Shown piece after piece: positions 23,572-32,696 of a stretch of DNA of 64,000 nt. Below the pieces are notes generated by a model. The model worked only from the letters and a program-made list of their open reading frames with translations. It ran no database searches and had not been told where the DNA came from. The position numbers and the translations under genes are program-made. Numbering within the stretch: the stretch's first letter is position 1; each line of letters starts with the position of its first letter. Source of the DNA: Coprococcus phoceensis (GTDB lineage: Bacteria; Bacillota; Clostridia; Lachnospirales; Lachnospiraceae); NCBI RefSeq assembly GCF_900104635.1, contig NZ_FNWC01000007.1, positions 1,835,421 to 1,899,420 on the forward strand. Direction: 5' to 3'.

Positions 23572-26542
23572 ACACTTCCTCATTCACTACCTGAATCAGT
23601 TTCACTATGTTATCTCGTATCTTTGGCGGCACATATTGTGGTTTTGAAAACAAATATCCCTGAAGATAATCTACCCTTAACCTGATAACCTGTTTCAGTT
23701 CTTCAATTGTTTCGATTCCCTCGGCAATCACTTTCATCTCACGCTCGTGCGCATAGCCCACAATATTTTCCACGATTTTGCATTTATCCGGATTACTGTC
23801 AATATTTCGAATAATGTCCATGTCGATTTTAATAAACTTCGGCGAGATGGATAACAACATTTTCTCGCTGTTATATCCGCTTCCATAGTCGTCCAAAGCC
23901 AGCTCTGCATGCCATTTTTTCATAAGCTTTGCTTTTTGATTTTGATGATTTTCATCAACACATTCTCCCTCTGTGACTTCCAACACTACATTTCCCAGAT
24001 ATTCAGCATATTTTTCCTCTAACTCCTTCACCTTTTTGTCACTTAAGATTTGATTGGCAATAGAGTTGATAAATATTTTTGAATGTTTATCAATCAAATT
24101 ATTATTTACGTGGGTCGCAAACGTATCAAGCGCAAGTTCCCACGTAAGTTCTTCTATCGCATTCAGACAGTTTTCTTCTTTGGCAACTTTTAAAATGTCC
24201 AGCGGAGACTTTAGTGATGGCGTAAATGATCTCATCAAAGACTCATACGCAAAGACGGATCCATCTTTACTGCTTATGATTGGCTGGAAATAAAACTGCA
24301 GTGTTTTATTTGTGATAATCGTCTTCAATTCATCTTTCACTTCTCTTTTGAACGAATCTCTCAGATACTCATCCCGATCAAAATCTGTCATATCCCCTTT
24401 ACTGCTATGCTTGATCTTATACATTGCATAGTCCGCAAAATGCTGCAGTTTTTCGAATGACTCACTGTCTTTTGGATACCAAGCCAGTCCTCCCGACACT
24501 TCCATCTGGAAAGATTTTTCTCCAATCGGAATTGTTGTCTTTCGAATTGCTGATTTTAAATGTGCAATCAACTCTGTAATCACCGCTTCATTCTCATACC
24601 CATAGAAGAATATATAGAATTCATCCCCTGAAATACGAGAAATAACCGTGTTTTCAGGGCTGTTGCGGACAAATATCTCTGCTGCTTTTGCAATATAGTT
24701 ATCTCCGTTTTCATGACCGTAATTGTCATTTATATATTTCAAATTATCTAAATCGAGCATCAATAATGCTGCTGTTTTCAGCTCAGCTCTATGGTTTTCA
24801 AACAAGTCATTCATAATCCTAATGAATGCACCGCGATTTAAAAGCCCTGTCAATGTATCGTGGTCACGTTCATATTCAATTACCTGTTTTTCAATCACAG
24901 TATTTGTCACATCTTCAATGATTCCGGTATAAATGTTCCCCTTCTCCAACAAGCGAAGATTCACATACACCACATTATTTTTATCCGGAATCTGAAACAA
25001 GTACTGTTTCTGACTATAGTCGGAAGACACAATATATTGCTTATATGGATCAAATGCTTTTTTAAACTGCTCTAGTGTCAGAGAGGCGGCATTGATTTCA
25101 TCATTGAGGAAAATCTCGAAAAAATTATCTGATAAAAACAGTTCCTGAGTATCGTCATTATATTCAAACCCAGCCAGCTTTACACTTGCCATCTGAAGCA
25201 AATTTGTAAACTTAGAGGAAGTATCTCTCACATTTTGATTCAATTTTTCCATCGTGCGCGCGAAGCGGTCAATTTCCGCAATATTTGTCCTCTTGAATCG
25301 AATCTCATCTTTTACATTTGCCCGGTCAACCTCTTCTGTCAGCTTTTTAATCGGTCTTGAAATGATATAGCTAAAGATAAGGCTTCCAACAATTCCCACT
25401 GCTACTGTCAGAACAATTGCAAAAAGCAAAATAGATTTTATCTTGCCAGTAAACGCAAACAGCGATTCTGTATCCGCAATCCCCACCAGCATCCACTGCT
25501 GGTTGCCATATGGCGTATTATCATTATAAATATTGAGGCGCTGCCTTGACGTGTATAATTTTCTGCCCTCACTGCATACATAATAGTCATTATCCAACTT
25601 AGTGAGATTCACTTTCGAGGTGTTCTTTTCACATGCACTTCCACTCACAGCAAATCCTTCCATCGACAGCTCACCATCTTGGTTGAGCGCAATCATATAA
25701 CAGCTGTTTTCATCATCTAACAACTCTGTGCTTGGCAAAATCTTACTTAAATAGTCTAATGTGATATCGATTCCCACAACTCCATAGACAACTCCTTTGG
25801 CATTGATCAGCGGAAGAGAATATGTAATCGCATCGTATTTAGTTCCATTCAGTCTGTACTTTCCGCCCCAATATCCCATCTCCTCAGCACTGTACTCTCC
25901 ATTACTTTTGAGTGCCTGCTGATATGGTGTATAGAAAAAATCATAATACGTGACATTTTCTTTTTGGAATTCAAAACGAGGACGCCACGCAGAGTCCGTC
26001 GCAATATTTAGCGATTTCACCACTTCCGCCGGCGCACGCTCGATTAATATATCGCCATTTTCACTTGAGCTCTTAGACATCGGATCAAAATCTCTTAAAT
26101 ATACTCCCGGTTTATCTTCAATCCCATCATCTAAATTATGGTTATTTAGAACGATATAGGCTCCCGTCACACGCTGTGAGCACATCGTCGAAATCAGCTG
26201 GTCTACTGCTTTTAGAATAAGTGGTTCCGCAGAGTCCGAACTTTCGTCCAGTGTTTCAAATTCAATACTTCCCTCTCTGTCCAGTTCTTCCGCAATCTTA
26301 TTAATATTGTCAGCTAGTTTTGACAGGTTCGACCAGTTGTTCACCATTTCGTTTTGCAGAGAGGCACTTCGGTTAATTACTTTTTGATCCACAATATCTT
26401 TTGCATTCTGATTTAGTTTTTCATAGATTCCGCCCACTCGGAGACTTTCTGATAAAATTGCTGTCTCAGCCAAAATAAGCATACACATCCCAAGCAGCAA
26501 ATAGGAGAAAATAGACTTGTTTTTTCTAAACTTTCGAAACAT
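23570..26542 (-). CDS. Membrane c-di-GMP signalling protein: Cache-HAMP-GGDEF-EAL
   Basis: A 990-residue sensor: membrane helix near 14-34, a large extracellular double-Cache domain to about 370, a second helix near 375-395, HAMP, a PAS-like linker, a GGDEF domain (about 550-720) and an EAL domain (about 740-985). The cyclase signature is SGDEF with the metal Asp in MLDLDNLKY; no RxxD inhibitory site is seen. The phosphodiesterase residues appear complete: ESL for EAL, NSIANQ, EVTEG, LDDYG, KIDMD, AEGIE, QGYLF. Both activities may work, and net direction cannot be read. The start at MFRKFRKNKS follows AAAGGAGG. It lies 31 bases downstream of a solute-binding lipoprotein and directly before the pilus region. 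Confidence 0.92.
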   Translation of the reverse strand: MFRKFRKNKSIFSYLLLGMCMLILAETAILSESLRVGGIYEKLNQNAKDIVDQKVINRSASLQNEMVNNWSNLSKLADNINKIAEELDREGSIEFETLDESSDSAEPLILKAVDQLISTMCSQRVTGAYIVLNNHNLDDGIEDKPGVYLRDFDPMSKSSSENGDILIERAPAEVVKSLNIATDSAWRPRFEFQKENVTYYDFFYTPYQQALKSNGEYSAEEMGYWGGKYRLNGTKYDAITYSLPLINAKGVVYGVVGIDITLDYLSKILPSTELLDDENSCYMIALNQDGELSMEGFAVSGSACEKNTSKVNLTKLDNDYYVCSEGRKLYTSRQRLNIYNDNTPYGNQQWMLVGIADTESLFAFTGKIKSILLFAIVLTVAVGIVGSLIFSYIISRPIKKLTEEVDRANVKDEIRFKRTNIAEIDRFARTMEKLNQNVRDTSSKFTNLLQMASVKLAGFEYNDDTQELFLSDNFFEIFLNDEINAASLTLEQFKKAFDPYKQYIVSSDYSQKQYLFQIPDKNNVVYVNLRLLEKGNIYTGIIEDVTNTVIEKQVIEYERDHDTLTGLLNRGAFIRIMNDLFENHRAELKTAALLMLDLDNLKYINDNYGHENGDNYIAKAAEIFVRNSPENTVISRISGDEFYIFFYGYENEAVITELIAHLKSAIRKTTIPIGEKSFQMEVSGGLAWYPKDSESFEKLQHFADYAMYKIKHSSKGDMTDFDRDEYLRDSFKREVKDELKTIITNKTLQFYFQPIISSKDGSVFAYESLMRSFTPSLKSPLDILKVAKEENCLNAIEELTWELALDTFATHVNNNLIDKHSKIFINSIANQILSDKKVKELEEKYAEYLGNVVLEVTEGECVDENHQNQKAKLMKKWHAELALDDYGSGYNSEKMLLSISPKFIKIDMDIIRNIDSNPDKCKIVENIVGYAHEREMKVIAEGIETIEELKQVIRLRVDYLQGYLFSKPQYVPPKIRDNIVKLIQVVNEEV

Positions 26543-26573
26543 AATTCCTCCTTTACTGCTGCACCAGCAATTC

Positions 26574-27986
26574 CTACTGAGTTTTTGTATCTTCATACCA
26601 TTTGTGGAAATAATCGTCATTGTCAAATTGGCTGACTGCTTGCTGAAGCGTCATCCCACTTTCCAGATTCTGTTCCACAATCTCTCTGTCCTGTTTTGCC
26701 AGATCTCGCATTCCCTTTTCCAAAAACACTCTGGCAGTTGTTCCATTTTTAAACGGAATCGATGTGTACATCTGATTATCCCCAATCATTTCAAAGCTGG
26801 TACGCAGAACTTTTTTTACCGATTGCTCCACTTTCGTCACTTCTGTCACTTTATCAAGATTATTCGCAGATTTTGTGACTGGCAAATAACCGCTGGCCGT
26901 CGAGAATGCGATATTCTGTTCATCGCTTGTGAACCACTTTAAGAACTCGGCGCATGCCCGCTGTTCCTTTTCACTGCTTTTTAACACCAGCATTCCGGCT
27001 CCCTGCTGTATCTGATAGTCTTTTCCGCCTTGAAATTTGGGACATTCCAGCACTTTCAACTCAATCGGGTAGCTTTCTTCGTCATTTAATATCACCCGAT
27101 CAGGAAAATATGTAACACTGGAAGACGAAGAGACACATGCAAGAATATTCCCCACTTTTATATCGTCACTTCGGAATTTTCCGGATGAATCAAAGTATCC
27201 GCTAATATAGGGTACATAATAATTGTCCCACAGTTTTCTCACCACATCTTCCTCAAAATGAAGTACAATTTTATTATTCTCTTTACTAAACATATCAGTT
27301 GACAATTGTCGATATCCTGCCAGCATATAATTTGCAAATGCATCCCTTCCAAAGAACGCTTTCCCATCATTTTGTTCCTCAGTCAAACTGTCTGTCCACT
27401 CGTAATATTTTTTTGCAGTTTCTGTAATGCCCTCTATCGTACTCAATTCTTCTGTTGTCACACCGACTGAAGAGGAAAATTTCTCCCAATCCGTCTTATT
27501 TAACATTAGTAATTCTACCGACTTCGCCACCGGAAAAATCTTTAGTGAGTCTTCTCCCGAAAAATTTCCCTCTGTAATATATCCCTCTACATATTTGCTC
27601 AGTTCCTCTTCTGTAAAATAAGGTTTCAGATCAACTGCATATCCCAATTGATCGACTTCATACGCTGCATCCCCATAGGCTGCAAACATATTCGGCATCT
27701 GATCCGCCCCTGCTTTTCCCTGAATCGCATCTAATACATTTGCTTCCAATTCACTGATGGTTCCCTGCCCGGATCCCTCAACGACAATCCCCTTTTCTTT
27801 TCCAACTGTCTTGTTGAATTCTCTAACCAGCCTGTTGAATTCATCTTGCTGTGCTCCATTATAATAATGCCAGACCTCAATCGTGACCGGATCGTCTTTG
27901 TTAAGCAAATCCTGTTCTTTCTCTTTGCACCCTGTCACTATCAGCATCGCTGACAGTACTAAAAATGCTAACTTTGTTCTCTTCAT
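26574..27986 (-). CDS. Extracellular solute-binding lipoprotein (family 1), orphan
   Basis: A 470-residue lipoprotein: signal peptide with lipobox LIVTGC (Cys near 19), then an extracellular-solute-binding fold of the sugar ABC type (EVWHYYNGAQQDEFNRLV near the N-terminus, and EFLKWFTSDEQNIAFSTASG in the C-terminal half). No ABC permease or ATPase gene is adjacent, so it may present ligand to the Cache domain of the c-di-GMP protein encoded next, or share a distant permease. GGAGAAGGG precedes the ATG at MKRTKLAF. The AraC gene is 33 bases upstream, and the three genes look like one transcription unit. Confidence 0.85.
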   Translation of the reverse strand: MKRTKLAFLVLSAMLIVTGCKEKEQDLLNKDDPVTIEVWHYYNGAQQDEFNRLVREFNKTVGKEKGIVVEGSGQGTISELEANVLDAIQGKAGADQMPNMFAAYGDAAYEVDQLGYAVDLKPYFTEEELSKYVEGYITEGNFSGEDSLKIFPVAKSVELLMLNKTDWEKFSSSVGVTTEELSTIEGITETAKKYYEWTDSLTEEQNDGKAFFGRDAFANYMLAGYRQLSTDMFSKENNKIVLHFEEDVVRKLWDNYYVPYISGYFDSSGKFRSDDIKVGNILACVSSSSSVTYFPDRVILNDEESYPIELKVLECPKFQGGKDYQIQQGAGMLVLKSSEKEQRACAEFLKWFTSDEQNIAFSTASGYLPVTKSANNLDKVTEVTKVEQSVKKVLRTSFEMIGDNQMYTSIPFKNGTTARVFLEKGMRDLAKQDREIVEQNLESGMTLQQAVSQFDNDDYFHKWYEDTKTQ

Positions 27987-28019
27987 ATCCCTTCTCCTCA
28001 TATAATAATATTCGATTGA

Positions 28020-28853
28020 TCATCGTATATTCTTTCGATATTCACTTGGCAGCATTCCATATTTCTTCTGAAACTCTTTTGCAAATGCCTTTTGATTCGA
28101 AAATCCATGTTTTGCCGCAATCTCACTGATTGTCTTGTCCGTTTTGACAAGCTCCTGATAAGCATACTCTACACGCACACTTTGTAAATACGCTTTATAA
28201 TTGATCTTTGCATACTTCTGAAACATTTTTGATAAATACGTCGGCGAATACCCAAATATCTCTGCAATATACTCCAACGATAATTCTTTTTGATAATTAT
28301 CTCGGATATAGGAAGTAATCGATGAAAGCCGATTCAACTTCCTGTGATTTTTCACCATATCCTCACTCACTTCATTAATGCGATACTGTGTGATCATGAG
28401 GTACATAAGCATGTAGAACTGACTTTGTACTTGAAACTCATATCCGCATGCTCTCTTGACGTAATTCTCATACATATTCTGAATTAATTCCATCATCTGA
28501 CTGTCGTCCACACCAGGTTCATGGGAAAACAATACAAATCGTTCCTCAGAATAGTAATTTTCAAACGTTGCCATTGGAATCTGCAGTACTATCGTCAGAT
28601 TCGGTTTCGGTGAAAAAACAGAGTGAACCTCATTCGAGTTCGCGATAATAAATTCTCCCGCTTTGAGCGGCACTTTTTTCTCATCTAAAATAAATGTAAG
28701 ACTCCCTTCAAACACGGCAAAAATTTCAATTGAACGATGCCAGTGTCTGTCCCTCACATAATTTCCTTCTTTGCCCTCAAACACAAACAATTTGAATGGC
28801 AGATCTTCATTTGGTACGACAAGCTCATGTTTATACGCTGTCTCTTTTTCCAT
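28020..28853 (-). CDS. AraC-family transcriptional regulator
   Basis: A 277-residue regulator with an N-terminal cupin (RDRHWHRSIEIFAVFEGSLT near 34-53) and a C-terminal AraC double HTH: LSLEYIAEIFGYSPTYLSKM near 195, then ISEIAAKHGFSNQKAFAKEF near 243. The layout is the same as in the AraC regulator of the xylan island, so a carbohydrate ligand is likely. It stands upstream of the solute-binding protein and the c-di-GMP gene on the same strand and probably regulates them. AGGTGAG precedes the ATG. No separate promoter is evident between it and the repair gene 22 bases upstream. Confidence 0.87.
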   Translation of the reverse strand: MEKETAYKHELVVPNEDLPFKLFVFEGKEGNYVRDRHWHRSIEIFAVFEGSLTFILDEKKVPLKAGEFIIANSNEVHSVFSPKPNLTIVLQIPMATFENYYSEERFVLFSHEPGVDDSQMMELIQNMYENYVKRACGYEFQVQSQFYMLMYLMITQYRINEVSEDMVKNHRKLNRLSSITSYIRDNYQKELSLEYIAEIFGYSPTYLSKMFQKYAKINYKAYLQSVRVEYAYQELVKTDKTISEIAAKHGFSNQKAFAKEFQKKYGMLPSEYRKNIR

Positions 28854-28875
28854 ATTTTCTCACCTTCCCCCTTTC

Positions 28876-29559
28876 CTACTTTCTTTTCATACTGCGAATC
28901 ATCTGTTTCGTCTCTTTTGATATCTTTAAAGATTCGGTAATCTTTTGCAGCGCTTTATTGTATGTAAAATCATCCAGGTTGTTTTTCTTCAAATATGCCA
29001 TCGTCTCATCGGGAAGCTTAATATAATAAATAGAAACTGCCCATGCGACTGCCATTTTTACATAATAGTCTTCATTCCGTATCTGGTCAAGCAGAGCGAG
29101 GCCTTCTTTTACATGCTCTCGATCAGTATAATAATCGAGCAGCATGACAACACCAAACCGAATATAATACGGTCTTGCATCTTTCAGATACGGTACGATA
29201 AATTCCCACATCTCCTGCGGATATTGTTTCGGCAGCTTCAGTCCCGCACAAAAACTGTCACATACCGCCCAATTATCAATCTTTGGGAGAAACTGTTCCA
29301 CTTGAATAAGTATCTCTGAAAGTTCTGCTTTTATATATCCGATTACCAGTCCCTGCAGCATAATCTCTTCAAAGCTGTCATCTTTTGCCTCTTCCAAATA
29401 AGTTCGCCAATCTGTTTTTGCAAGCTCTTTTGCAAGTTTTCGAAGCTTTGGGATTCTCACTCCAAGCATATTTTCTTTCGGAACATTCGGTGTCAATTTT
29501 GCCATAAACGCACGAAAGTCTGGCTCTGCCAGACTTTCTAATCTCATTCGGATATTCAT
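28876..29559 (-). CDS. AlkD-type DNA alkylation repair protein (HEAT-like)
   Basis: A 227-residue helical-repeat protein of the DNA alkylation repair family, which removes alkylated bases without base flipping. Motifs: MLGVRIPKLRKLAKELAK, EIMLQGLVIGYIK, DNWAVCDSF with the Trp and Asp typical of the catalytic groove, and IRFGVVMLLDYY. The start ATG lies one base after the DUF368 stop (TAAG then ATG), with GGTGAG overlapping that stop, so translation is probably coupled. Fifteen upstream in-frame codons lie within the DUF368 gene and are not used. Some members of this family have roles outside repair. Confidence 0.85.
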   Translation of the reverse strand: MNIRMRLESLAEPDFRAFMAKLTPNVPKENMLGVRIPKLRKLAKELAKTDWRTYLEEAKDDSFEEIMLQGLVIGYIKAELSEILIQVEQFLPKIDNWAVCDSFCAGLKLPKQYPQEMWEFIVPYLKDARPYYIRFGVVMLLDYYTDREHVKEGLALLDQIRNEDYYVKMAVAWAVSIYYIKLPDETMAYLKKNNLDDFTYNKALQKITESLKISKETKQMIRSMKRK

Positions 29560-29560
29560 C

Positions 29561-30409
29561 TTACTCACCGCCAAGCTTGCTTGCCGCAAACCATCCTGCC
29601 GCAAATGTAACTACGCTTATCACAATTATAATCACAGAAACACCGCTCCAGTCTGTCTTTAACAGAATTGCAATTGGAGATGCAAGAATCAGACCGATGA
29701 TCGCATAATATGCATGAATCTCTGCCTTCGAGAAAATAAACTCAATGATTTTCGCAATCAGGAATATTCCTATTACTACACCAATTCCAAACGGTGCAAG
29801 AATACCGACACCTGTTAAAAGTCCATTCATGTCAAATGCCATAAGTGCATCAATAAAATTATTAATTGCTTTCAAAATCGTATCATAATATCCAAGCAGC
29901 ATCAGCATCATGGAACCACTGACTCCCGGTACTACCATCGTCGCTGCTGCAATGACACCGACTCCAAACAGCTTCACTACATTAATTACATTGAAACTTA
30001 CATCTGCTGCATTCCCACTTGTCTCTCCCATCACTGCCATCAAGATTACAATTCCAAAAAATGCCAAAAACGGAATGATCTTTCCGACTGTCACCGCATG
30101 TCCCTTCACTTTTTTAAAGATAAACGGAAGACTTCCTGCAATCAGACCGCAAAACGCAAAATTCGTCGGAATCGGATATGTCTCCAGCAGGAACTCAAAC
30201 AATCTTGACAATGCGACAATCGCAATTCCCGCTCCGATAAAAATTGGGATTAAAAGTTTCATACTTTCCTTGAATTCTTTTTTCAGATGTGTAATGGCAT
30301 GGATCAGCCGGTCGTAAAGTCCCATGGCAACCATCATCGTCCCACCGCTCACACCAGGAATAATGTTAGCAATCCCCACTACCATTCCCTGTAATACTTG
30401 CTTTAACAT
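29561..30409 (-). CDS. DUF368 membrane protein, undecaprenyl-phosphate translocase family (PopT-like)
   Basis: A 282-residue polytopic membrane protein with about eight helices. Two internal repeats carry the family hallmark: PGVSGGTMMVAMGLYDRLI near residue 19 and VPGVSGSMMLMLLGYYD near 160. DUF368 proteins were recently shown to flip the carrier lipid undecaprenyl phosphate back across the membrane for reuse in wall synthesis (established for other species; inferred here). It overlaps the end of hisC by 7 bases and couples to the AlkD-type gene downstream. Confidence 0.88.
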   Translation of the reverse strand: MLKQVLQGMVVGIANIIPGVSGGTMMVAMGLYDRLIHAITHLKKEFKESMKLLIPIFIGAGIAIVALSRLFEFLLETYPIPTNFAFCGLIAGSLPFIFKKVKGHAVTVGKIIPFLAFFGIVILMAVMGETSGNAADVSFNVINVVKLFGVGVIAAATMVVPGVSGSMMLMLLGYYDTILKAINNFIDALMAFDMNGLLTGVGILAPFGIGVVIGIFLIAKIIEFIFSKAEIHAYYAIIGLILASPIAILLKTDWSGVSVIIIVISVVTFAAGWFAASKLGGE

Positions 30410-31479
30410 GTTTTAATCTCCTTACGCTCTTCTATGTATGTTTTCAGAAACGAAATCAACATTTCCATCTCTTGTCTTGTTCCAATCGAAATCCTTAAAT
30501 AATCTTTGATTCTGGAACCTCCTAAAAATCTAACATAGATGTCCTCTTTTTTCAAGGCTTCAAACAATTCTTTTGCGTCGAATTCAGGATGCTTTGCAAA
30601 GATAAAGTTAGATCTGGAATCCGGAAATACAAATCCAAGCGCAGAAAGTTCCTTTTTTGACCACTCTCTAGTCTCTATGATCTTTGCTGTCTGCTCTTCA
30701 AAGTATATTCTGTCTTTCACTGCCTCCACGCCACAGACCAGCGACGTCTGATTCATCGTATAAGAATTGAAAGAATATTTCGCATCATTGAGATATTTGA
30801 TCAAGGTCGGATTGCTGATGGCATAACCAATACGCATTCCTGCCATAGAACGAGCTTTCGAAAATGTCTGCACGACAATCAGATTGTCATATCGGTCAAT
30901 CAGCTCCATCGCCGATTTCCCCGCAAAATCAATATACGCCTCATCCACAATCACGATCACATCCTGATTGTGCTGCAGAATATCCTCCACAAAATCCAAC
31001 TCTTCATAGATTGAAGTCGGAGCATTCGGATTCGGGAAAATAACACCGCCATTTTCTTTGTAGTAATCTTCTTTTACAATACGGAACTGTGAATCAACCT
31101 GTGGACACTCATATGGAATCCGGTAAAGCTCTGCCCACACTTTGTAAAAAGAATAGGTAATATCCGGAAACAAAATTGGTTTTTGGGAATTGAAAAATGT
31201 GAGAAAACACATTGCCAGCACATCATCCGAGCCAACCCCCACAAATACCTGTTCATCCTTCACACCATAATATTCCGCCAATGTATGTACGAGTTCTCCT
31301 GCCGTTGGATCCGGATAACGGCGCATCAGGTCTGTATCCATATTCTGAAGCGCCGTGCGCACTCCCGGCGCCGGCGGATACGGATTTTCATTTGTATTCA
31401 ATTTGATCACATTTCCCTGTGGCTGTTCTCCCGGAACATACGGCTCTACTTTTCTGATATTGTTTTCAAATACTCTCAT
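30403..31479 (-). CDS. hisC: Histidinol-phosphate aminotransferase
   Basis: A PLP enzyme that transfers an amino group from glutamate to imidazole-acetol phosphate in histidine synthesis; 358 residues, normal length. Typical HisC residues: LNTNENPYPP near 27, VGVGSDDVL (cofactor binding), FPNPNAPTS, VDEAYIDFAG, the Schiff-base lysine in TFSKARSMAGMRIGY, and FLGGSRIKDYLRISIG with the carboxylate-binding Arg. No other his gene is nearby, so it may also act on other aromatic or imidazole substrates. It lies 15 bases after another aminotransferase gene. Confidence 0.88.
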   Translation of the reverse strand: MRVFENNIRKVEPYVPGEQPQGNVIKLNTNENPYPPAPGVRTALQNMDTDLMRRYPDPTAGELVHTLAEYYGVKDEQVFVGVGSDDVLAMCFLTFFNSQKPILFPDITYSFYKVWAELYRIPYECPQVDSQFRIVKEDYYKENGGVIFPNPNAPTSIYEELDFVEDILQHNQDVIVIVDEAYIDFAGKSAMELIDRYDNLIVVQTFSKARSMAGMRIGYAISNPTLIKYLNDAKYSFNSYTMNQTSLVCGVEAVKDRIYFEEQTAKIIETREWSKKELSALGFVFPDSRSNFIFAKHPEFDAKELFEALKKEDIYVRFLGGSRIKDYLRISIGTRQEMEMLISFLKTYIEERKEIKTC

Positions 31480-31494
31480 CTTTTTATCCTTCCT

Positions 31495-32682
31495 TTAGAA
31501 GTACTCTTTTGCAAGTTCTTTAAATTTCGGCAGTGAATTTACAATGGTCTCATGCGATACGCAATATGCGATACGCACATATCCAGGACATGCAAAAGAA
31601 CTTCCCGGAACGATCAGTATATTATATTTTTTCGCCGCCTGACAGAACGCCTTCTCATCTGCCATCGGTGATTTCACAAACAGATAAAAAGCTCCTTCCG
31701 GCTTAATGCATTCAAATCCAAGCTCTGACAAACCGTTGTAAAGTGTCTCTCTGTTTCTGTCATAGTAAGAAATATCTGTCTTTTCATTCAAACATTTTTT
31801 TACGACCTTCTGCTGCAAAGTCGGTGCGTTGACAAACCCTAAAATACGTGTTGCCACACTCGCTGCTGAAATCAAGTCTTCACTGTCTGCCACCTCATCC
31901 GGAATCACAAGATATCCAATTCGTTCGCCCGGCAGCGAAAGCGATTTGCTATAAGAATAACCGACGATTGTATTGTTATAGTATTTTGTCAGATATGGTA
32001 CCTCCACACCATCATATGCCAGTTCACGATACGGTTCATCGGAAATCAGATAGATATCTGTTCCAAATTCTTTTTGTTTTGTTTCCATGATAGCAGCCAG
32101 CTTTTGAATCGTCTCCTCTGAATACACAACTCCGGTCGGATTATTCGGTGTATTTACGATAACCGCCTTCGTCTTTGCCGTAATCTTCTGCTCAAACTCA
32201 TCAAGTTTCGGCTGGAAATTTTCTGTATTAGGAGAAACCTCGACAAGCACACCATCAAAATTTGCTGTGTAACTTCTGTATTCTCCAAAATATGGTGCAA
32301 ACGCGATCACTTCGTCTCCCGGATTCAGCAAAATCTTCAACGCTACATTAAGTCCACCTGCCGCTCCAACTGTCATGACAATGTTATTTCCGGAAAATGC
32401 TGTCTCAAACCGCTCATTTAATGAATCTGCCACTGCCTGTCTCACATCTGCATAGCCTGCATTGCTGTTCGTATAGCCGTGAAGCGCCACCGGATCTTCT
32501 TCATTCAAAATCTCAATCATTGCCTGTTTTACAGCCTCCGGAGCCGGGACATTCGGGTTCCCAAGACTAAAATCAAACACATTCTCCGCTCCATAAATCT
32601 GTGCCAGACGATTCCCCTCCTCGAACATCGCACGGATTGCGGAGCTGTTTGCCACCATATTTTTCATCTTTTCTGCTATCAT
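31495..32682 (-). CDS. Class I/II pyridoxal phosphate aminotransferase
   Basis: A 395-residue fold-type I aminotransferase, close to aspartate or aromatic transaminases. Features: FDFSLGNPNVPAPEAV near 37, VGAAGGLNVALK, NTPNNPTGVVYSEE (the conserved Asn), SDEPYREL, the PLP lysine in SYSKSLSLPGERIGY, and VRIAYCVS with the terminal Arg. The exact amino acid cannot be told. It is followed by hisC and preceded by the DUF2156 gene, all closely spaced. Confidence 0.88.
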   Translation of the reverse strand: MIAEKMKNMVANSSAIRAMFEEGNRLAQIYGAENVFDFSLGNPNVPAPEAVKQAMIEILNEEDPVALHGYTNSNAGYADVRQAVADSLNERFETAFSGNNIVMTVGAAGGLNVALKILLNPGDEVIAFAPYFGEYRSYTANFDGVLVEVSPNTENFQPKLDEFEQKITAKTKAVIVNTPNNPTGVVYSEETIQKLAAIMETKQKEFGTDIYLISDEPYRELAYDGVEVPYLTKYYNNTIVGYSYSKSLSLPGERIGYLVIPDEVADSEDLISAASVATRILGFVNAPTLQQKVVKKCLNEKTDISYYDRNRETLYNGLSELGFECIKPEGAFYLFVKSPMADEKAFCQAAKKYNILIVPGSSFACPGYVRIAYCVSHETIVNSLPKFKELAKEYF

Positions 32683-32696
32683 CGTATCGTTCTCCT

